Assembly (NCBI GenBank): GCA_947447465.1
Contig: CANFKE010000004.1
Span: 97,414 to 161,413 of the forward strand
From: Chitinophagaceae bacterium
GTDB lineage: Bacteria > Bacteroidota > Bacteroidia > Chitinophagales > Chitinophagaceae
Direction: 5' to 3'
DNA: 64,000 nt
Shown one piece after another: positions 19,087 to 28,837 of the stretch. Positions within the stretch are counted from its first letter, which is position 1; every line of letters begins with the position of its first letter. The position numbers and the translations under genes are program-made. A model generated the notes under the pieces. The model was not told where the DNA came from. It saw only the letters and a program-made list of their open reading frames with translations, and ran no database searches.

Positions 19087-20496
19087 TTATTGATTGATAA
19101 ATTTGGGGTGAATGAGATTTTCTATGCAATAGATCTCATCCCATTTTTCCTGCGATATTAGCTGTTTTTCAGTTACCGCGATGTCGTGAATGGACTTTCC
19201 TGTAGCTAATGCTTCTTTAGCAATCGAAGCACACATTTCATACCCTAATATAGGGTTAAGAGCAGTAACTATACCAATACTATTCAGCACCATGTTGCGG
19301 CAAACATCTACATTGGCAGTGATACCTTTTACACATTTTTCTGTAAGGGTATTGATAGCGTTGCCCATATATTTAAGCGATGTGAACAGGCTAAATGCAA
19401 TGACCGGCTCCATCACATTAAGTTGTAATTGACCGGCTTCAGCTGCCAGCGTAATAGTAAGGTCAGTGCCAATAACATAATAAGCAGTCTGATTGACTAC
19501 TTCAGGTATTACCGGATTTACCTTGCCCGGCATGATAGATGATCCCGCCTGCATACGAGGCAAGTTAATCTCATTGAGACCGGTGCGCGGACCCGAAGAC
19601 AGCAAGCGTAAGTCGTTGCATATTTTAGAGATCTTGATCACACTACGTTTTAACGTGCCTGATATTTGCACATATGCGCCCGTGTCAGAAGTAGCTTCTA
19701 TGAGGTCTTCCGCTAGTGTAATGGGAAGTCCTGATATTTCGGCCAGATATTTAGTACATAGTTCAGGGTATCCTTCAGGAGCATTGATACGTGTGCCTAT
19801 AGCCGTAGCGCCCATGTTACATTCTGTTATCAGGTTTCGTGCTTCTTGTAGTCTTCTCACGTCTTCACCTATAGTAGTTGCAAAGCCATGAAATTCCTGT
19901 CCCAAAGTCATAGGAACAGCATCCTGTAGTTGAGTTCTGCCCATTTTCAATACATCGTCAAACTCTTCTCCTTTTTCAGCAAATGCTGCCTGCAAAGCCT
20001 CTATATCTGTAATGTACTCATCTATCTTGCGGTATAATGCAATTCTGAATGCGGTAGGGTATGCGTCGTTGGTAGATTGAGAGCAATTGACATGGTTATT
20101 GGGATGTAAATGCTCGTATTCTCCCTTTTTATGTCCCATGTGTTCCAGACCAATATTTGCGATGACCTCGTTCACATTCATATTGATAGAAGTACCTGCT
20201 CCACCTTGTATGAGGTCTGTAACAAACTGGTCCTGATATTTACCGGCTATCAATTCATCACATGCGAATATGATGGCATCAGCAATTTTGGTGTCCAGAA
20301 CACCGCAGTCGCGATTGGCCATCGCTGCGGCTTTCTTCACATAACCAAATGCCTGAATGAATAATGGTTCATTTGCATTTGTGATGCCGGTGATATTAAA
20401 GTTCTCAACTGCTCTTAGTGTTTGTACGCCATAGTATGCATTATTAGGTATTTGTTTCTCTCCAAGAAAATCATGTTCTATTCTATATTGACTCAT
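19087..20496 (-). CDS. aspA: Aspartate ammonia-lyase
   Basis: 469 residues, the usual aspartase length. The fumarase/aspartase signature is GSSIMPGKVNP, the mobile active-site loop; other family blocks are AYYGVQTLRAVENF, GGAGTSINMNVNEVIAN and NCSQSTNDAYPTAF. The start MSQYRIEHDFLGEKQIP aligns with aspartases rather than class II fumarases. It deaminates L-aspartate to fumarate and ammonia in the cytosol, linking amino acid breakdown to the TCA cycle. Single-gene transcript with its own terminator. Confidence 0.93.
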   Translation of the reverse strand: MSQYRIEHDFLGEKQIPNNAYYGVQTLRAVENFNITGITNANEPLFIQAFGYVKKAAAMANRDCGVLDTKIADAIIFACDELIAGKYQDQFVTDLIQGGAGTSINMNVNEVIANIGLEHMGHKKGEYEHLHPNNHVNCSQSTNDAYPTAFRIALYRKIDEYITDIEALQAAFAEKGEEFDDVLKMGRTQLQDAVPMTLGQEFHGFATTIGEDVRRLQEARNLITECNMGATAIGTRINAPEGYPELCTKYLAEISGLPITLAEDLIEATSDTGAYVQISGTLKRSVIKISKICNDLRLLSSGPRTGLNEINLPRMQAGSSIMPGKVNPVIPEVVNQTAYYVIGTDLTITLAAEAGQLQLNVMEPVIAFSLFTSLKYMGNAINTLTEKCVKGITANVDVCRNMVLNSIGIVTALNPILGYEMCASIAKEALATGKSIHDIAVTEKQLISQEKWDEIYCIENLIHPKFINQ

Positions 20497-20640
20497 AACA
20501 GATGGCTGTGAATTTTAGTTTTGGTAATCAATGAGTATAAAGTAGTGATGGAGGAGGGTAAAATTAGTTTTTTTAGATAGTTTTCCTAACCTTTTGTTGA
20601 AACAATGGACATGCGGTAAAGAAAAGAACTTTAATGTTTG

Positions 20641-21201
20641 TCAATTAGGTGTTTTCACGATGCAGCGTTCTTTGACCAACAAAGCATTGTAGCTTTCCAT
20701 TTTCATGGGCATCTTTATACTGTTAACTGTCATTTTATTTTGCTTTGACAGCTCCCTGCGTTTCATGGTCTCTACAAACCGCCTTACTTCGTCCTTAGTT
20801 TCCAGTATCAATCCCGGAACCTGAACGGGTTTATGGTCGTCTCCCATAGCTACCATAGTGAAGTAGCTGGTATTGGTATGTTTGATCACCTGTGTCTTTA
20901 CATTTTCTGAACTTACCCTGATGCCTACGATCAATGATGCGGTGCCTACGTAATTCACTGATGCTTTCAGGGAGACAAGTTCTCCAACTTCTACCGGTGC
21001 CAGAAAGTCAACACTATCTATTGATGCTGTAACGCAGTAAGTACCCGCATGTTTGGCGGCACACACATAAGCTACTTTGTCCATAAGAGATAATAATATG
21101 CCTCCATGTATCTTCCCTCCGAAGTTGGCGTAAGATGGAATCATTAGTTCTGTAATTGTGGTTTTAGATTCACGTACTGTTTTGTATCCCGGAATATCCA
21201 T
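20641..21201 (-). CDS. Hotdog-fold acyl-CoA thioesterase
   Basis: 186 residues. The segment NFGGKIHGGILLSLMDKVAYVCA carries the hotdog active-site helix of the YciA/BFIT acyl-CoA thioesterase group, followed by CVTASIDSVDFLAPVEVGELV. It hydrolyses acyl-CoA to the free acid and CoA in the cytosol. A C-terminal extension of about 50 residues rich in Lys and Arg is more variable. No operon partner: aspA starts 145 bases away in its direction of transcription. Confidence 0.88.
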   Translation of the reverse strand: MDIPGYKTVRESKTTITELMIPSYANFGGKIHGGILLSLMDKVAYVCAAKHAGTYCVTASIDSVDFLAPVEVGELVSLKASVNYVGTASLIVGIRVSSENVKTQVIKHTNTSYFTMVAMGDDHKPVQVPGLILETKDEVRRFVETMKRRELSKQNKMTVNSIKMPMKMESYNALLVKERCIVKTPN

Positions 21202-21634
21202 TATATTATTGTTGACCGCTACAAATTAAGTATAAAACCAGTAATATTTTCCCGTGTCGTTTGGTCGGTCATATTCAGACGTCCTGATCTGCCGAAAATG
21301 TAACAGACTACCATGTAGCATTTCGTATCAGGAAATTGCGCCCATCCGCAATTATTAGTATGACCAGATCGTCCACTTGAGAGGTGAGATGGAGTAGTCG
21401 GACAAACAAAATCCTACTTCATTAAGTATTAATTTTTATGCATAAATGTATTTTGTTGGTTAGTAACTGCATTAATTAGTATTTTTGTATATTTTTAAAG
21501 CGTATTAACACTTATTTGCAATATTCGAATTGTAATGATTGTAGTAGTTGTTTGTTTGATGAGTCATGTGTATGAAAATATCGATAACAAAAAGCAATAG
21601 GTGGAATTTTAATTATTAGTTGAATCCTGTGCAT
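21202..21634. other. Intergenic region between divergent genes
   Basis: 433 bases between the thioesterase and the giant kinase, AT-rich to the right (21420-21620). I see no coding frame, strong hairpin or full promoter match. Both gene starts must be served from here. Confidence 0.5.
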
Positions 21635-24600
21635 ATGAAGAAAATACTCCTTGTTGATGATAAACCAATATCGTTAGAGATCGGTATTCAGATATTTAAA
21701 ACGGCAGGCATTGAGGTGGTAACTGCATCCAATGGTGTGGAAGGTTTGAATAAAATGGGAGCTGATCAATTTGATGTTGTGGTCACTAACCTGGTTATGC
21801 CGGTAATGGATGGCTATAGCTTCTGTTTCTCTATCAGGCAAGGTTCTATTCAGGTAGATGTGCCCGTAATTATATACTCTACTACTTTTACCAATACTGA
21901 ACATGAGGCATATGCATATGCAGTAGGCGCAGACAAGTACATCACTAATCCTACAGGAATGGTTCCCATATTAGATGCTGTGAATAAATTGTTGTCGGGA
22001 GATACAAAAAGAAGATATCAACAGTATACAGCATTAAAACTTCAGGATGTTATTTATCAATATGGGACATGGTTAATAGATAAGTTAGAAAATAAGAATG
22101 AGCTATTTAATGTAGCGAAAGATGAGTTATCTAAAAGTGAAGCTAGATTCCGGACACTTTTAGAGCATAGTACAGATGTTCTGTTATTGGCAGATGAGCA
22201 TGGTCGGATAATTTATAATTCTCCTGCGGCCAAACAACTATTGGGATACAATATTGAGGAAACGCTTGGTAAGCAGGCAGTGGATCTTTTTCATGATGAT
22301 GATAAGGCAGATGTAGTAGCCCGGTTAAAATTTGCTGCCCAGAATCCCGGTAAGCCTATATTCAGGAGTAACAGGATGAGGCATAAAGCCGGACATTACA
22401 TTTGGACAGAGGGCACTACTATTAATTTGTTGCATGACCCGCATGTAAATGCTGTTGTAGGTAGTTTCAGAGAAATAACAGATAAAAAAGATACTGCTGA
22501 TAAGAATGAGATCAATGAAATCAGGCTGGAAGCTGAACGTAAAAAGATAGCTGATCTTTTTGAACAGGCACCGTCATATATATGCATACTTTCCGGTCCC
22601 GATCTTGTCTATGAAATGGCTAATCCATTGTATTTGCAGATCACCGGCAAGAAAGATATTATTGGTAAAAAGGCTATAGAAGTTTTTCCTGAATTGGAAG
22701 CACAAGGCTTTCTGCACCTTATCACAGAGGTATATAGAACTGGTGTACCATTTGCTGCAAATGAAGTAGCGATAAAATTGCTAGATGAAGTTAACGGAGG
22801 GTATGTTGAGCACTTCATGAATTTTGTTTATCAACCTTATCGCGATGATGCAGGCAATGTGGCCGGAGTATTTTTCTTTGCCAATCTGGTAACAGATATG
22901 GTAAGGGTAAGAGAAGAGATATCAGTAAAAGAAAAGCGTTTCAGAGCACTTGTTGAGCACGGAAGTGATGCTGTTGCTATCTTGGACGCGCATGGAACTC
23001 CCACTTATGTATCACCATCATTCTCTAAGTTGTTGGGATATAATGAGGAAGAAGCAAGGGGCATAAATTTGTTCGAAATTACACATCCGGATGATCTGGA
23101 GGATGAGAGAATGGGCATGCTAGAGATCATGCAGCATCCCGGAGTTGTATTTGAGGGAAGGATCAGCAGGTTGAAACATAGGAATGGTGCCTGGAGGTGG
23201 TATGAAGCAACGATAACTAATCTGCTGCATGATCCTTTGATCAATGGAATTGTTGATAATTTCAGGGACATCACAGATCGTAAATTGGCTGAAGAAAAAA
23301 TAGAACATGCGAGCAGGCTTTATGCATTTCTAAGTCAGATCAATAAAGCTATCGTTCATATTGATAACGGAGCAGCAGTATTTGAGGAAGCATGCAATAT
23401 TGCACATAATGTTGGTAAGTTCAGCATGGCCTGGATCGGAATGGTTGACAAAGATCGTTCAATGGTCAATCTGGTTGCAAGCAAGGGTGTGCCCGAGGAT
23501 GATAAGCATTTGTTTTCGAATATTATTTACCGGCCTGAGGGTGGTATAGGTCATGTTATGCGAACTAAAACCTCATTCGTTTGCAATAATATCGAAGAGC
23601 ACGATGGCATGAAACCGTGGGCACCGTATGCAAATTTGCGCAAACTTAAGTCTGTAATGATATTGCCGCTGAAACTGAATGGAGAGATAATTGCTACGTT
23701 CAATCTGTATGCAGGAGAATATGATTTTTTTGACCATGAAGAGATAGATCTATTGGAAGAAGTATCCAATGATATTTCATTTGCATTGGAGGTATTAGAA
23801 AAAGAAAAGATCAGAAAAGGAATAGAGGCCAAGTTGGTACACAACGAGCTAAGGTTCAAACAGGCCCAGGCCATTGCTCATGTGGGGAGTTGGGAGCTAG
23901 ATCTGAAAGCAAACTTATTTATATGGTCAGAAGAGGCCTGCAGGATATATGGGATCCCTCCTGACGAAAATATATTCTCCTATGAATCGTGGTTGGAATT
24001 TATACATCCGGAGGATAGAGAAGATGTGTTAAAGGCCATTGAACAAAGTGCCTCAGCGCTCAGCAGCATCTCCTTCAATCATAGAATAGTAAGAAAAGAT
24101 GGAGCCGTAAAACATATTTATTCTGAGGCGCACTATGAATTTGATGAGTATGGAATACCTATTGGTATGTATGGAGTAGGGCATGATGTTACTAAAGCTA
24201 AGGAAGCAGAAGAAAAGATAGTTAATGTGTCTCGTTTGTATGCCTTCATTAGTCAGATCAATCAGGCAATTGTACAAGTCACTGATGAAATTCCTTTATT
24301 TGAAGCAGTGTGTGAGATAGCAAGGGTATATGGTAAATTTGATTTGTCGTGGATCAGTTTATGGGACGAGGATATTGATGAATTGAATGTTGTGGCTTAC
24401 TGTAATATCTCGGAGGCGGATCTGCAGTGGTTGAGGAATACAAAATATAAGCAGGGTGGCCCTGTTGCAAGCGTACTACGAAATGGAGTAATAGCAATAG
24501 TTAACGACATCGTTAATGAGTCTGCTAACGAAAGATTTAAACAATATTGTATCTCAAGAGGTTTTAAGTCTGCTATTATTTTGCCATTAAAGAAAGGAGG

Positions 24601-26227
24601 AAAAGTAATAGGTGCATTTAATTTATTGTCTTCGCATGTAGGATTATTTGATGATGAAGAAGTATTGTTGCTTACTGAGGCGACCAATGACATTTCTTTC
24701 GCTCTTGATGTATTTGAAAAGGAAAGACATCGAAAAGAGATGGAAGAAGAGATCATGAGGAGTGAGGCTAATCTTAAGAATGCACAAGCAATAGCACATT
24801 TCGGCAGTTGGGACATTGATTTCATAACCGGTTCAGTAGTATGGTCAGAGGAGACTTGCAGGATATTTGGCATTCCTTTAGAGGATCGCTATACACAGTC
24901 ATTTGATTCATGGATATCTCATATTCACCCCGATGATGTAGCACACATACTCAAGGTGACCAAAGAAAGTGAAACTACATTAGCCCCTTGTATGTTCTAT
25001 CACAAGATCGTTCGCAAATCGGGGGAGGTAAGGCATGTATTTTCTGAGGCTCGTTATATTATCAATAAGGAGGGGAAAGCAATAGGATTGACAGGTGTTG
25101 TTCATGATATTACAGATACTAAAGAAGCTCAAGAATCGCTTAAGAGGTCAGAAGAAAATCTGAGAATGATCATGGATGTTATTCCTCAGTACATCTGCGC
25201 GAAGAATTTTGATGGCAAATATGTTTTTGTAAATAGTAGTTATGCCAAGCTCTATGATACTACCCCTGATGCCATAATCGGGAAATATTTGCGAGATGTG
25301 ATGCCTGCCGAGAGTGATCCAGATAGGATAATTGAAGAGAACAGAGTAGTGGTCAGGTCAGGTAAAATGTTGGTAATTCCGGAAGAAAAATTCTTTGATA
25401 GTAATGGCAAATTGAAATTGTTTTATACGATCAAGGTTCCGTTTACTGTAGCTGGTACTAATGAAATAGCATTGTTGAGTGTATCTCTTGATATTACAGA
25501 ACAAAAGGCTGCCGAGGCTGAACGTACAAAGATCATAAACGATATAGTGCAGCGAAATAAGGATCTTGAGCAGTTCTCTTATATAGTTTCACACAACCTA
25601 AGGTCGCCTGTTGCCAATATTATGGGTTTGACGAGTGTGCTTACTGATGTGGATCTGGACAGATCAATGCAAATAGACCTGATGGGCGATCTGACAATGT
25701 CTGCTCAGAAGCTAGATAATGTAATATCAGATCTGAATAGTATTCTTGGATTGAAGCATACAGAGAACAAGCAAAAAGAGCTGGTGAGATTTTCAACACT
25801 GATGCAGGACATTCAAGTAAGTATGGAAAGTCTCATTAAAGAGAATGAGGTTAAAATAATTTCTGATTTCTCTGCTATTGATGAGTTATTCACTTTGAAA
25901 AGTTACCTCTACAGTATATTCTATAACCTATTATCTAATAGTATCAAATACAGGCGTGCTAACGCTGCTCCTGTATTGGAAGTAACTTCAGCTAAGGATC
26001 ATAATAAAGTTGCCCTGACATTTAAAGACAACGGGCTTGGTATAGATCTAAAGAAACGTGGAGATGAGGTCTTTGGTCTTTATAAGCGCTTCCATACTCA
26101 TGTAAATGGAAAAGGCATGGGGCTGTTTATGGTGAAGACGCAGGTAGAGTCATTGGGTGGAACTATATCCATTGAAAGTGAGGTCAATAAGGGTACTACA
26201 TTTACAGTAGAGTTTGAATTGAGCTAA
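21635..26227 (+). CDS. Giant soluble multi-PAS/GAF histidine kinase with degenerate receiver
   Basis: About 1530 residues from ATG 21635 (a TTG five codons upstream is less likely). Order: receiver (1-120), PAS (about 165-290), PAS (305-425), PAS (435-550), GAF (560-730), PAS (745-860), GAF (870-1045), PAS (1050-1160), PAS (1170-1285), HisKA (about 1300-1370, SHNLRSP) and ATPase (1400-1530; NLLSNSIKY, DNGLGI, GKGMGLF). No membrane segment, so it senses cytosolic signals. The receiver keeps the DD pair (8-9) but has Asn52 where the phospho-Asp should be (VTNLVMP) and Asn105 in place of the conserved Lys (YITNP), so it cannot be phosphorylated normally. The two GAF-PAS blocks look like an internal duplication. 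Confidence 0.92.
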   Translation: MKKILLVDDKPISLEIGIQIFKTAGIEVVTASNGVEGLNKMGADQFDVVVTNLVMPVMDGYSFCFSIRQGSIQVDVPVIIYSTTFTNTEHEAYAYAVGADKYITNPTGMVPILDAVNKLLSGDTKRRYQQYTALKLQDVIYQYGTWLIDKLENKNELFNVAKDELSKSEARFRTLLEHSTDVLLLADEHGRIIYNSPAAKQLLGYNIEETLGKQAVDLFHDDDKADVVARLKFAAQNPGKPIFRSNRMRHKAGHYIWTEGTTINLLHDPHVNAVVGSFREITDKKDTADKNEINEIRLEAERKKIADLFEQAPSYICILSGPDLVYEMANPLYLQITGKKDIIGKKAIEVFPELEAQGFLHLITEVYRTGVPFAANEVAIKLLDEVNGGYVEHFMNFVYQPYRDDAGNVAGVFFFANLVTDMVRVREEISVKEKRFRALVEHGSDAVAILDAHGTPTYVSPSFSKLLGYNEEEARGINLFEITHPDDLEDERMGMLEIMQHPGVVFEGRISRLKHRNGAWRWYEATITNLLHDPLINGIVDNFRDITDRKLAEEKIEHASRLYAFLSQINKAIVHIDNGAAVFEEACNIAHNVGKFSMAWIGMVDKDRSMVNLVASKGVPEDDKHLFSNIIYRPEGGIGHVMRTKTSFVCNNIEEHDGMKPWAPYANLRKLKSVMILPLKLNGEIIATFNLYAGEYDFFDHEEIDLLEEVSNDISFALEVLEKEKIRKGIEAKLVHNELRFKQAQAIAHVGSWELDLKANLFIWSEEACRIYGIPPDENIFSYESWLEFIHPEDREDVLKAIEQSASALSSISFNHRIVRKDGAVKHIYSEAHYEFDEYGIPIGMYGVGHDVTKAKEAEEKIVNVSRLYAFISQINQAIVQVTDEIPLFEAVCEIARVYGKFDLSWISLWDEDIDELNVVAYCNISEADLQWLRNTKYKQGGPVASVLRNGVIAIVNDIVNESANERFKQYCISRGFKSAIILPLKKGGKVIGAFNLLSSHVGLFDDEEVLLLTEATNDISFALDVFEKERHRKEMEEEIMRSEANLKNAQAIAHFGSWDIDFITGSVVWSEETCRIFGIPLEDRYTQSFDSWISHIHPDDVAHILKVTKESETTLAPCMFYHKIVRKSGEVRHVFSEARYIINKEGKAIGLTGVVHDITDTKEAQESLKRSEENLRMIMDVIPQYICAKNFDGKYVFVNSSYAKLYDTTPDAIIGKYLRDVMPAESDPDRIIEENRVVVRSGKMLVIPEEKFFDSNGKLKLFYTIKVPFTVAGTNEIALLSVSLDITEQKAAEAERTKIINDIVQRNKDLEQFSYIVSHNLRSPVANIMGLTSVLTDVDLDRSMQIDLMGDLTMSAQKLDNVISDLNSILGLKHTENKQKELVRFSTLMQDIQVSMESLIKENEVKIISDFSAIDELFTLKSYLYSIFYNLLSNSIKYRRANAAPVLEVTSAKDHNKVALTFKDNGLGIDLKKRGDEVFGLYKRFHTHVNGKGMGLFMVKTQVESLGGTISIESEVNKGTTFTVEFELS

Positions 26228-26350
26228 CTAATACGTGAATAAATATAATGATGGTTACATAATCATATTCGGCATCTTCGTTTTGGGGTGTTGCCTTTTA
26301 TTTGTTTCGTCAGTAGTTAATAAACAAGTGGTAGTTTATAACTTTGAGTA

Positions 26351-26602
26351 ATGGAAGACGGAATGAGTATTGATGTAGAATATAGAGGGTCTGTATTTAG
26401 TTTTAATGTTAAGTTAGCTACTACAGGATACGCTCACAATTTCCATGTATTGATCAATAATATTGAGGTGGTATATGAGCCTGACGAAGAGCGAAACTAC
26501 CGAGCTGTGGTGAATGCTGATATTGCACCTACACTTAAAGGCAACGACAGGGATCTGATCCAACTGGTGTGTGAAAAATTGGACGCACTAAAGCATCTCT
26601 AA
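26351..26602 (+). CDS. Small conserved-looking hypothetical protein
   Basis: 83 residues, acidic, no signal peptide or membrane segment. The sequence (FNVKLATTGYAHNFHVLIN, then EVVYEPDEERNYRAVV) suggests a small beta-rich fold. No family recognised. A TAACTTTG -7-like element at 26339-26346 ends only four bases before the ATG, so the message may be leaderless or translation may start at the second ATG (26363). A strong terminator follows. It lies downstream of the giant kinase but probably has its own promoter. Confidence 0.7.
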   Translation: MEDGMSIDVEYRGSVFSFNVKLATTGYAHNFHVLINNIEVVYEPDEERNYRAVVNADIAPTLKGNDRDLIQLVCEKLDALKHL

Positions 26603-26656
26603 TGTTCCAGGATCGGTTCTGGCCAATAATCGGATCGAACTGTCATAGATGTCAAT

Positions 26657-26692
26657 ACAAACAGGACCACTTCAAAAAGTGGTCCTGTTTGT
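26657..26692. terminator. Bidirectional terminator
   Basis: Perfect 16-bp stem (26657-26672 with 26677-26692) with loop CAAA, between convergent genes ending at 26602 and 26715. Confidence 0.85.
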
Positions 26693-26714
26693 AAGGTGTA
26701 AATTCACATCAGAA

Positions 26715-26906
26715 CTATTGTTTTCTTTTGTGTTCTGATTTTTTGTCTTTCTCATTATGGGTTATATCTTCCCCTTTAATGGTCTGTTCCTCATGTTGGC
26801 GACTATCCAGATCATCTTTGTTTTCCGGTTTGTGACCTCCACTTTGCGATGCATGGGCATTAGTGCGAACATTATTGGCGTTCTCGTTCTGATTGTGTTG
26901 TTTCAT
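26715..26906 (-). CDS. Small hydrophilic disordered protein
   Basis: 63 residues, almost half of them Lys, Glu, Asp, His, Asn or Gln, without hydrophobic core: predicted disordered. Such short hydrophilic proteins occur widely in Bacteroidota, sometimes as stress-induced products, but no function is known. The ATG at 26906 and its own terminator support expression. It is convergent with the preceding small gene and divergent from pth. Confidence 0.55.
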   Translation of the reverse strand: MKQHNQNENANNVRTNAHASQSGGHKPENKDDLDSRQHEEQTIKGEDITHNEKDKKSEHKRKQ

Positions 26907-27010
26907 AATTGTAGTTTTGAATAGTAATGTAATAATTGAGCCAATGAATGAGTTGCTTCAGTCAAATCCATTGGTAGGATACTTATTATCTTTTCACTTA
27001 TTTTCGCGTT

Positions 27011-27571
27011 ATGAAATTTTTACTTGCCGGACTGGGTAATATAGGTAGTGAATATGACTCTACCCGTCACAATATTGGTTTTGATATCGTTGATACATTT
27101 GTGCTGAGACATGGCGGGTCATATACGCTAGATCGTCATGCTCAGGTAGCTGAGATCAGATGGAAAGGCAGGATCTTTATTGTGATCAAACCCACTACTT
27201 ATATGAATCTGAGTGGAAAGGCGGTAAAATATTGGTTGGACAAGGAAAAAATACCAATGGAAAATTTGCTGGTAATAGCCGACGATCTTGCATTGCCATT
27301 GGGTACTATCAGGATGAGGGCTAGTGGTAGCGCAGGCGGACAAAACGGATTAAAGAATATCGAGCTTTTGCTCACCAGCAATGCTTACCCAAGGCTTAGA
27401 TTTGGTGTGGGTAATGATTTTCCAAAAGGAAGGCAGGTAGATTATGTTTTGGGCAAGTGGACTCCCTCTGAAATGCCCGTTCTCAAAGATACGGTCATCA
27501 AAAGCGTAGATGCTATTGAATGCTGGGCTTTCCAGGGTATTGGTAAGGCGATGACCGAGTTCAATAAATAA
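27011..27571 (+). CDS. pth: Peptidyl-tRNA hydrolase
   Basis: 186 residues, standard length. Family motifs GLGNIGSEYDSTRHNIGFDIVD (with catalytic His20 in RHNIGF), PTTYMNLSGKAV and DDLALPLGTIRMR...GSAGGQNGLKNIE are all present. It releases tRNA from peptidyl-tRNA that drops off ribosomes. Stop codon lies 11 bases from that of the convergent AI-2E-type permease gene. Confidence 0.96.
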   Translation: MKFLLAGLGNIGSEYDSTRHNIGFDIVDTFVLRHGGSYTLDRHAQVAEIRWKGRIFIVIKPTTYMNLSGKAVKYWLDKEKIPMENLLVIADDLALPLGTIRMRASGSAGGQNGLKNIELLLTSNAYPRLRFGVGNDFPKGRQVDYVLGKWTPSEMPVLKDTVIKSVDAIECWAFQGIGKAMTEFNK

Positions 27572-27581
27572 TTGATTGAAA

Positions 27582-28703
27582 TTAAAGGTGCTCTTTCTTG
27601 CTTATTTCTTTATCTCGCTTCCTTTGAAGTAGTTGCGTAAGTTTTGATGTTGTATTGTCAGTGCTTTCATCGCCCAGCAGCAACCCCCATTGACGAAGGT
27701 TTGTAGATTTGTCGAAAAATATCTTTAATACAGCTATCACAGGTATAGAGAGGAACATCCCCGGTACCCCGGCAAGTTCTCCGCCTATCACTATACTTAC
27801 TATGCTTGCCAAAGCATTGATTTTTACTTTTGATCCAACAATTCGGGGCATAAGTATGTTGTTGTCCAGAAACTGGACCACAGCTATACTTCCTAATACC
27901 GCCCATATTTGCCACATTTCTTGCGACGAAGTAAGTGTAAGGACCACTCCTATCAGGTTTCCTATCAAAGCACCTATGTAGGGTATGAGGTTAAGTATGG
28001 CAAATGTTATTCCGATCAAAATGGCATGTTTGATGCCTAAGAGCAACAAGATGCCACCCAGCAATACTGTCAGGTAGCTGATCTGTATGAGTAGTCCTCC
28101 GAGATAATATTTAATGATAACTTCAGTTTCCTTGATCGCTTCCGATACCTTGGGGTGATGCGCCTTATCGAACCACATATAGGTAAACTTCAATAGCGAT
28201 CTGCGATAAAAAAGAATAAGGAATATATAGATGGGTAGTAACCCTACAAATATCAGGATATTGCTCAATGATGAAAATGCTCCTTGAAGATAACCGGTGA
28301 TATTAGTGCTTGCAGTAGTAGCTTGCTTATGGATCATGGCCATCTGTTGCTCCAATGACAAGTTCGTTTTTGTGCTGATCCAAGTACTTAGTTTATTCCA
28401 GTGTATCAGCAGATTTTCCTTGATGGTATCTATATCTGTGACCAGCCCGCCAACCTGATAAGATAAGAATGTTGCAATACCTGCAATGATGATAAAGAAT
28501 GTTGCAATACAGAGTATGATCGAAATTGTTTCAGGTATTTTATGTCGGGTAAGCCACCTGAGAATGGGAAGCATAAGCAATGCAAAGAAGAATGCAGTGA
28601 CCAATGGCATTATGATATCTTTCCCCCATACAATCAGTAGTCCAAGGGCACATAGCCCCACAAGCTCAATTGATCTTCGTACGGTCAATGGCATTTCTCT
28701 CAT
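27582..28703 (-). CDS. AI-2E family transporter (permease)
   Basis: 373 residues with about eight hydrophobic segments. The pairing of N-terminal helices (LVGLCALGLLIVWGKDIIMPL), a soluble helical part (residues about 95-150) and the conserved C-terminal block (LNLIPYIGALIGNLIGVV, FLDNNILMPRIVGSKVKI) is characteristic of the AI-2E/TqsA/YdgG family in the inner membrane. Members export small molecules or act as Na+/H+ antiporters; substrate cannot be told here. The tail is Lys/Glu-rich. Confidence 0.9.
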   Translation of the reverse strand: MREMPLTVRRSIELVGLCALGLLIVWGKDIIMPLVTAFFFALLMLPILRWLTRHKIPETISIILCIATFFIIIAGIATFLSYQVGGLVTDIDTIKENLLIHWNKLSTWISTKTNLSLEQQMAMIHKQATTASTNITGYLQGAFSSLSNILIFVGLLPIYIFLILFYRRSLLKFTYMWFDKAHHPKVSEAIKETEVIIKYYLGGLLIQISYLTVLLGGILLLLGIKHAILIGITFAILNLIPYIGALIGNLIGVVLTLTSSQEMWQIWAVLGSIAVVQFLDNNILMPRIVGSKVKINALASIVSIVIGGELAGVPGMFLSIPVIAVLKIFFDKSTNLRQWGLLLGDESTDNTTSKLTQLLQRKRDKEISKKEHL

Positions 28704-28785
28704 TCAGTAAATTTAGATAATTATCGGGTTTAGTTACTACAAATGAATGACTTAAAAACTGTGCCACTTGCAAGGGATAAATATA

Positions 28786-28813
28786 AAACGACCTGCTGTG
28801 TGGCAGGTCGTTT
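28786..28813 (-). terminator. Terminator of the YHYH protein gene
   Basis: 11-bp stem (28786-28796 with 28803-28813) around TGTGTG; on the minus strand the following bases are T-rich. It lies 25 bases past the stop codon. Confidence 0.75.
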
Positions 28814-28837
28814 AAAGATGATATTCTATTGAATGGC

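Noticed and set aside
21620..21634. TTG start extending the giant kinase by five codons
   Set aside because: The ATG at 21635 begins directly with the receiver strand MKKILLVDD, as in typical receivers.
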